This document shows, in pieces, positions 43,401-52,400 of a stretch of DNA of 64,000 nucleotides. A program made the position numbers and the translations under genes. Each line of letters starts with the position of its first letter. Position 1 is the stretch's first letter. The stretch lies in the NCBI GenBank assembly GCA_024734495.1, contig JALMQS010000916.1:682001-746000 (forward strand), read 5' to 3'. This DNA comes from Forficula auricularia (lineage: Eukaryota; Arthropoda; Insecta; Dermaptera; Forficulidae). Under the pieces are notes generated by a model, which had not been told where the DNA came from, searched no databases, and was given only the letters and a program-made list of their open reading frames with translations.

Positions 43401-46400
43401 GAATTTTCGTATATGATTTATTTATATAACTGAATTTGCTTATTCAATTGCATTCTGCATGCGCGAAAAGATTCTGATAAATAAATAAATGTTATAATTG
43501 AATAAATATTAAAAACCCTTGTTCAGTTTTTTCTTTTTTTTTAAATTTTTAAGGGCCTCAAATATATTTGTAGCCCATGGCTTCGCATTTTCTATGAAAG
43601 TCACCGGGTTTATGTATATTTAACCGTGAGAGGACGCTCTCTTCAATTTGCTCTTAAGAAATCAAAAACTCTGCTAATCTCGGTAGAAAGACGTTTCAAT
43701 TTTTCGTTTAATTATATTTAATAATTAAATTTTTTAATATTAAATGGAAGTTTTTCAAAAAAGATGTCTTTTTTTAAATCTAAAGTTACCATATTATATT
43801 TTCAATATGTTGAAAAAATCTATTGATTGATTTTTGTATTTTCAATTTTTCTTTCAAACGTTTATTAGAATACCATATATTTTCGGCAAAAATTAGCTTG
43901 GCATTCCTAAGAAATTTAAGGCCGAATCAAAGATCTTATTAGATATGTTCTATTTAATGTTAGAGAAGATCGCCCCCTCAGAAGGCAAGTGCCAATCTTG
44001 CTTTCCAGACATCTTATATTTGATTCGGCCTTGAAATTTTTATTAATGTAAAATTAAATTTGTTAGTTTGTTCAACTCAAATTTCTTTATAATTTTTCGG
44101 CTATATCCTTATTGAGTCCTGAGTATGAGATAATTAAAACATGTTTATGTTAACAGTTTTTTTAGTTATCCCGTTTATATTCAATAGACTGACTATTGAT
44201 TATCTGGACAATGGTGACCAATTAAAAAGAAGAATTGCCGCATAATACGAAATTACTAATCAAATTACATTATAATGAGGTCTAATAAATAATAGCTAAT
44301 GAGGTAAATTCTTTATACTTACAACTTGAAACTTGAATCAATAGAGATGAAATAAAATTTTTTGAAAATACAAAGTATATTATAAAATTTTTAGTCATGT
44401 TATCTAATAAAATTTCGCTTACATTTCCTTTTTTAGGGTTTCCTGTTTGAGGGGCTCCTCCATCTTGGCCACTCTTTTTCATTTTTCTATTTTTTTTACC
44501 ATGTCTTCCGCCACTTCGCAAATAGCTTAGAATTTGGGCTAATTTATTAATAACGATGTCATTGGTAGTGAGAGTCGTTGCTATTTCAACAGCAGGCACT
44601 TCAGCACAAGAACGCACTAACGTTGTAGGAATATCACTGTCAGCAAATTGGTCTTCTAATTCAATTACATATGCCATTCTCCCTGGAATAATAAATAGGA
44701 AAGGTTGTGATATAGAAAATTAGCTATCAAAATAAATTCAAGAAAAAAATTAATAATAAGAGGTTCTTGTGTAGGGAAAAGGGTATTGATGGACCAAGTT
44801 AAAGTTACAATCATGGGAAAGCCTTTTAGTTTTAACTGCATTTATGAAATTGTCAAGAAGGATTTTCCGCTTGGGGTGGAAAAATAGTTGTGATACTCTT
44901 CTCTTTAATTCTACAAGGGTACTCATTACTCTGTCTTCAAGGAAATTTTAGGATACATAAAGATACAGAGCAGTTCGAGTGAAATTTCTTAACTGGTTCT
45001 ATATGTTAAGAGGGCTTCATCTCAAAGGTAAACGATTTGGGACTTGGGTTGATTCCCGAGGGAATGAAAGCCCTTTTGACATTAAATCAAACATTTCTAT
45101 TAAAAATTTTCATTTGGCCCATTTATATGTATGTAATTTGCCATGATTGGACATCTATCTAACTTGTAAGGGGGCGTCCATAAATTACCTTACATTTTAA
45201 GAGCTGGTAGTCACTCGAATATAACAAACTGAGACATAGGTGAAGAGTGGGCTTAAAAACCTCGATATTTGAGTGTCCCTAGTATAAATTTCCTTTGTCA
45301 ACTTAAACTTGTAACATATTTTGTTTATTAGGCCTCCGAGGAGCGAGCCGCCTCTTACAAAGATAAAAGATATACCATACATAAATTTATTTACAAACTT
45401 CACACTTTCAGCTTGAGAACAAATAAATTCAGATTCAGAGTGGGTGGCTGAGAGAGCCAGGATTAATCCTGAGTCACATTTCACATTTCTTTTTTTTTTT
45501 TTTTTTAGTATTTACAACAAAATAATTTTACGCCACCCGCTCTATATGTTCTTCTGCTGAAAGTGTAAAAATTAAGCAGAGTTCCCTCATCGCCCTATAT
45601 GTCAAATCGTTTATTGTTTTTTGGGATATACCCAGGGCGATGAGGGCTCCACCGATTTATCACACCACACTCCCTTCCACGAGAGTGTGATGGCCTCGAC
45701 CCTGTCCGAGCCCGCCCCGACGCCAAATCGCTCCGCAATATTATCCACCAGACTGGAGTTGTCCCTATATTTTTCAATTTTGTTTCGGTGGGCAACACCT
45801 AGTCCTGCAAGGGCGGAGACGATCTGCACGTCCAACGCCACCCCCGACGCATCCTTTGCCACGATGTCTGGCTTTCTATTGCCCGCTGAGCTGGAGTACA
45901 AGTACTCCAACTCGACACGCATTCCCTTTTTGATCAGATCTTCGGCCAGACATCGTACCACGGCGTCATGCCTCTTAACCCGCCCATCCGCGGTCCTATC
46001 ACCGTCGTCTCAGTTCGTCTGCACCCAGCCCGGCACATCGAGTCCCTTCCGGCCGTCTTCCCCTGGTGGTTCTTACGGCTGAAGGAAGGGATCCCGATCT
46101 TAGCCTACAATATTCTATAAATGTGTTGTTCTTAATCACTCCTGGGCGCAGCATCCAATTATAAGAGCTTTTTGCTCCCGTGCACATCTTCAAATCCCGG
46201 TCATCGACGCTACCGTATAGGTTCTCGCTAAGTTTAAAGATTTTTATTGTCCCAATTACTTGTTTATGTCTTTAACTACGGGTAAAACTATACATTGCTA
46301 CTATGAGCGTAGTTAGGGGAGGAGGCAAGGAGAACAGCCCCCCCCCCCCCCCCCTAGAAAAATCGAAACTCCATTATTACGAGGCTTAAATTTGTCAATT

Positions 46401-49400
46401 CTACTAAAAAGTTAGTTGATCTCTAATCGGAAAGCGTCGTAGATAATTATTTAGAAAAAAAATTCAAGGCAGGCTTGCTAAATCACTTATTGACGAGAGC
46501 AGGAGTTTAAAAGTTAAAAATAATTTAATATTATTATCAACAAATATTACCTGGTAAAAACATGTCATTCTTGACTATGTCTTTTTGCGGAAATGCTGCT
46601 CTATAGATTAGCCTTCCCATATTTGTTTTGAAATGCATTTCGTCATCTCCGTCTTGTTTGTTATTCTTTGCTACTGAGCTAGGAGCACTAATTACTGGTG
46701 GCGGGGGTGCTTTTGGCTCTTTCTTTGGGGCAGCAGGGGCAGAATTATTCGGGGCACCTTTAGCCAACTTTTCCATTTCTTCTTCCTCTTCAGCTTCTTT
46801 TGTTTGAATTTCACTTCGAACCTATTAGCAAAATAAACATAAGAAATAATATGATATACCTATAGGGTATATTTTCCCAAGTGAGAAATCGTTTTACCAT
46901 TGTGACTATTTATTTTATTCTCTCTAATTAATATAACATATATATATTATATATAAATAAATAACAAACCTTTTATAAAAAATCATCTTAAAATGTTTAG
47001 TGGATATTGATGAGGCAGTCCAAAAAAAAGATAATTTATACTATCTTTCTATTTTTATTCATAAACCGACGTTTCGGAGGCTATTCCCTCCTTCTTCGGG
47101 GTTTTGGAAAGTCAGTGAAAGAAATCCAATGCGACATTCCCCTCTGTCTCCTCTTTCAGTGGCAGTAACAATAATATTATAACTACATTATAATTCTGCT
47201 GAGAATGAAATACAATATATTATTGTTACTGCCACTGAAAGAGGAGACAGAGGAATATCGCATTGGATTTCTTTCACTGACTTTTCAAAACCTGAAGAAA
47301 GAGGGAATAGCCTCCGAAACGTCGGTTTATGAATAAAAATAGAAAGATAGTATAAATTATCTTCTTTTTTTGGACTGCCTCATCAATATCCACTTATCAG
47401 TCCGTCTCCAAAAATTACTCCAATCTTATTAAAACGTTTATTTAAAATCCAAACATTTCGAGAGAATTTCTTCCTTTAAAAATTGAAATTTTAATAAATC
47501 TGAGAAAATATTTGCTTTAAGAAATGAATATAAAGCAACTATAAACATATAAATATTTTGACATTCGGCAATGATACAGATTGTCTTGGAGATGAAATTA
47601 CTTTGAATAAAAATAAAAAATATAATTATTTACGAATAATTATTTTTCTCTAAAATATTTTTATAAATATAATAAAAACAGTTCATATCTAACTGAGTAT
47701 TAATTGAATTTTGTTCTTTAAAATTTCTACCATTTCTAAAATTAATCTTTTTTTCTCAATTCCACTTTTTTCCAAAAATGTTGGGATTAGAAAAGTCAAA
47801 ATTTTGTCCCAGATTAGGTGAATGACTAGCTAGCATGGTACATTCGGAATTTTTTGTTCTAATTGAATATTTATGTTCTTAAATTCTATATTTTGAATAT
47901 TGTTTTATCTGCCCTATAGATGTCCTGATACAATCTAAGCAATCAATTTTGTAAAATAAATTATTTTAAGAAAGGATCTCAATCTTTTAATTTTGAAATA
48001 AGGAATGAGAATGAATCGATTGGTTTAAAAGTAGAGTGAATATTGTATGTTATTTTATTATTAAGAACTATTTATTTTTATTAAAGGTAATTTAATCTCC
48101 AAGACAATCTATATCATCGTCTATTGCCAAAATATTTATTTGTTTATAGTTGCTTTAAATTCATTTCTTAAAAGAACTATTTTTTCTAATTTCTTAAAAT
48201 TCCAATGATTAAGGGGGAAATTCTCCTAAAACGTTTTGATTTTAAATAAACGTTTTAAGACTCACAGGAATTATTTGACGGATTATAGTGATGTTTCACA
48301 AAGAGGAAATAAAATTTTAAAAATTAAAAAAAAATTTTAATTATATTTTGGAGATTTTTTATTTATCTCTTTATATATTTCGAGCTGTGAACCCTTCATC
48401 AGGAGGTTTAACAAAAATATATAACTCAAACAAATTAATTTCATTTGATGTTAAAAATTTATTTCCTTCGATTCCAATTATTGATCTAAAAAATATATTA
48501 ACTCAATTTCTAAAGAAAAACATCCAGAACCCCCAAAAAATAATAGATATTCAAAAATTAATTAACCTATGTCTAGATCAAAATTATTTCCTTTTTAATA
48601 ACACTTTCTACAAACAAAGCAATGGACTCACAATGGAAAGCCCCTTGAGCCCAGTATTAGATGAAATCTACATGTTACACTTTGAGGATACTATTTTAAG
48701 TCCCAGTAACAGCTACTTCCAACATATAAAGTTCTGGAAACGGTATGTAGATGATATCCTAGTGGTATGGTCAGGTACAATGAGACAAACTGTCCCATTT
48801 GAAACATACCTAAACTCTTTAAATCTAATAATTCAATTCACAAGTGAATTAGGCAACAAAACCATTCCCTTTCTCGACTTCAAATCACTATTAATAACAA
48901 TCATATAAAATATCAAATTTACAGGACACCCAGCTTCACTGACACAGTTATTATTTTGTCTTTTGTTTAACCTCCTGATGAAGGGTTCATAGCCCGAAAT
49001 ATGTATAGAGATAAATAAAAAATCTCCAAAATATAATTTAAAATTTTTTTTAATTTTTTAAATTTTATTTCCTCTTTGTGAAACACCACTATAATCCGTC
49101 AAATAATTCCCGTGTTTAATATGTTTCACTATAAACCAACACCGCTTTCCCTAAAGGTTATCGTTTTAAGATTTTTTTTATAAAAGATTTGTATTTATTT
49201 ATATTTATAAAATAATCAGATTTTTTTCTATAACATAAAGATAAATGTCTTACTTTTTGGAGTAAAGCATAATCGAGACCTTTTACTAAATGGGTATGAG
49301 CCATGTCACCACCCAAAAATTTAGATTCTTGAATCATTTGTTTCCTACGTTCAGCAGCATCGAGACCACTCTTAAGATCAGGAGCCACTGCTCTATAGCC

Positions 49401-52400
49401 GGACGCTGTTGCTAATGGATCTTCAGATTGATAGTCGGGATTTTGACCTAAATTAAAAGTAAAATAAATTTATAAAATAATTAATTTCAGTAGAATATAT
49501 TTAAAAGAAACAATATTTACCTTCTCGGCGTTCTCCTGCACGATCACGATATTTTTTTGCCAATTCTGCCATTTTATCGTCTTCTTGCTTTTTTAATTTG
49601 GCATAAAACGATTTTTTTTTTCTTCTCCTTTCGGCCCGGTCGTCGCCAATACCTGATCCTCCACCTCCACTACTGCTAACAGTACTTCGCATCGATGGCT
49701 TGTCATCATGTACACTCGTTGTACCTATAACAGATTTTATTATATTGTTTATAACTATTAGTAAATATAGTAAACCCAAATCTCTTTTTACTGTTTGTCG
49801 ACAGAAACCTCCCAAACATATCATTCGATTCAAACTCATTGGAATTCAGGGATAAAATTTCAATGCTAGGCGTCACACTTCTGACTTCTCACGTCTGACC
49901 TTTCTTGGAATGACCATATCTCAACCACTGCTAAAGCTGCAGCGCGTAAGCTTGGTCTCCTATTTAGGTCTAGACGCTACTATACTCCCAGTCAACTTCT
50001 TACACTGTATAAGGCTCAAATTCGTCCCTGTCTCGAATACGGCTCTCATCTGTGGAGAGGGGCCTCCAAGCATTCTCTTGCTACACTGGATGCGATTCAG
50101 AAGCGAGCAATTAAACTAATAGGAGACCCGGCCCTAACTAACTCACTCGACCCCCTGGCTCACCGAAGAAACGTTTCTGCCCTTTCCCTGTACTACAGAT
50201 ACTATCATGATGTCTGTTCAGTCGAGCTGAAATCAATTATCCACCCTAAAGCCCTCTTTAAGAGAAACACGGGGTTTTCGAACGTTCAGCACCCCTTCGC
50301 TGTCAAATTGGATAAAAATAGAACAAGCTTTTATTCCTATGACCTCCAGAGACTGGAACTCGCTCCCAGCCACCGTCTTCCCCGCGACTTATAACCTTCA
50401 GCTGTTTAAGACCCGTAACCACAGGTACCTTCGACCCGTATCCAGCCTATAAAAAACCCTTCTTCTTTTTCTTTTCACGATGGAGGGGCCAACCTAGGCC
50501 TTTAGGGATGCACCTTTTTGGTGTAACTCCTTCTCTCATCATTATCATTAAAAAATCAAGAAATATATAAACTAGAGCAGTGTTTCTCAACCTTTTGTAG
50601 AGCGAGGAACCCTAGAGCACTTATATTTATTTCTGAGGAATCCCCTAGCACTAAAATGAGATATTTATTTTTCGTCAAAATATCAACATCATGCTACTTT
50701 TATAGCTTCCAAATATAACATACTGCCGCAGATGACGGTGTTGCCACATTTTAAAAATTTGCTAGATTTTGGGGAAATTGGGTACAAAAACGTGCATTTT
50801 AAATACAATACCTAACAATTTTATTTTCATGAATAATATTATTATTAAATTTTTTTGGTATAAAATGTCATTGGGATATGCCCCTTTCGGATAGGACATG
50901 TTTTTATTTTACATATTCAATGTATACTCACAAATAATATTCTGATTTATTTGAAAAGTAATATTATTTCAAACGTCATTAATAACTAGGGTACGGATTG
51001 ATATGCACTAAAAACAGCAAAATATGCATCTTAAAAAGGCCGAAATATGCATTTTAAAAGAAAATATGCACTAAAATATACATTATTAACTCATAATATC
51101 TAGTGCTTGATAGTTTTAAACCAACTCAAAGAACGGGTAAAAGAAGAAATAGTCAATAAATTTATTGCTCTGTATAATCAAACACATTTCTAAGTAGCAC
51201 CAAAATAGGGAGTGAGAAAAATATGTAATAAATTAAAAATAATGGACATTCGATGGTGAGGCTTTCGGGCCTCGAGGTCGAAGTTTTTTGTAATTGTAAA
51301 ACATTTGTTGTATTTTTGTATTGGATAATAAAGGTCATTTATTTATTAATATTATTTCTAAGTAGCTTACATTAAATCTGCATCTATTGTCTGTTAAAGT
51401 TAATTTTAACTTGGAAAATGATCTTTCCACATCACAAGACACCGTGGGAAGGTATTTATGGGTTAAGATCACTTAGAAATATTTGATAAAGACCTACCGC
51501 TTTTTCGCATATTTGGGAAAATATTATTTATTTTACCATCAGTCGTGAATGATGCATCCTCCATAACCCACTTACAAAACGTATCACTTTTAGAGAAATT
51601 ATTTTTTGGAATTTTCAGTTCCGAAAACAGTTTAAACTTAATTTCGATTATGAACAAAACCTGTTTAAGAGAGAGCTAAATGAAATGATCTATATATATT
51701 TAAATGACTCTATGAACTTCAGAACAGACACAAACAATTTAAGTTGTATATATAATAATTTATTAAATAATTATAAGGTTCGTAATAATAAAAAATGAGG
51801 AAAAAAGAAATGATTAATTGCTTAAATTTTGGTGTTGGACTTGTGGTGTGTGAGTGAAAAATGTAAATAGTATATAGTAATATAATTTTAAAAGAGCCTA
51901 ATGATATAATGATTGAAATTTAAGGTATTGATTCTTCGGAAACTATTATAAAGATTATTATTATTTTTATATAGTAGTACGTTGAACCTTTTGAGATCAT
52001 TTGAATTTGACCAGCGAGAGTAATAAAGATAAATTAATTTATAAAGGAAAAAAAAGAAAAAATTTCCGTCGCTTGTATATATATATATATTTTGAGATAT
52101 TTTGACCGATTTTTGTATATAGTTGTATATTGTAAATAGTTTTATAATATGTTGACTATTTTTGAAATGTTTTAAATTTTACCAGTGAAATTATAAAAGT
52201 TATAATTGTATATTTGTTGATGTTGGTGTTTTTGAGTTGTTGATCAAATAGAAATGTATTCGAGTGTCTGTGTGTGTAATAATGGCAGAGCTTAAAAAAT
52301 TGACAGTGTTTAGAGCTTTATTTATCAAGGGATTTATATGAAATTGATTTTGAATTGAATGAATGAGAAATATTTTTGAATGTGTTTTTTAAGAAATTCG

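Larger units (their letters stand above)
47000..47391. mobile_element. Foldback PLE-derived element with two hammerhead-like motifs
   Basis: Outer ends AGTGGATATTGATGAGGCAG and CTGCCTCATCAATATCCACT are exact complements. The arms are near-perfect over about 170 bp and share family sequence with 9970-10270. RED intron 3. Confidence 0.8.
48268..49112 (+). mobile_element. PLE fragment enclosed by inverted hammerhead-bearing arms
   Basis: Inverted arms of about 140 bp (GGAATTATTTGACGGATTAT... and its complement) enclose about 550 bp of PLE reverse transcriptase. The internal frame has SFDVKNLFPSIP, a damaged GLTMESPLSPVLDEIYM block, and FWKRYVDDILVVW. The endonuclease and N-terminal parts are missing. 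RED intron 3. Confidence 0.85.

Noticed and set aside
45621..46082. Plus-strand 153-codon frame
   Set aside because: Antisense shadow of the R2-like LINE frame, which carries the recognisable endonuclease motif.
48348..48908. Independent host reverse-transcriptase or telomerase gene
   Set aside because: Motifs are those of Penelope-like elements, the frame is a fragment, and it lies between element termini.
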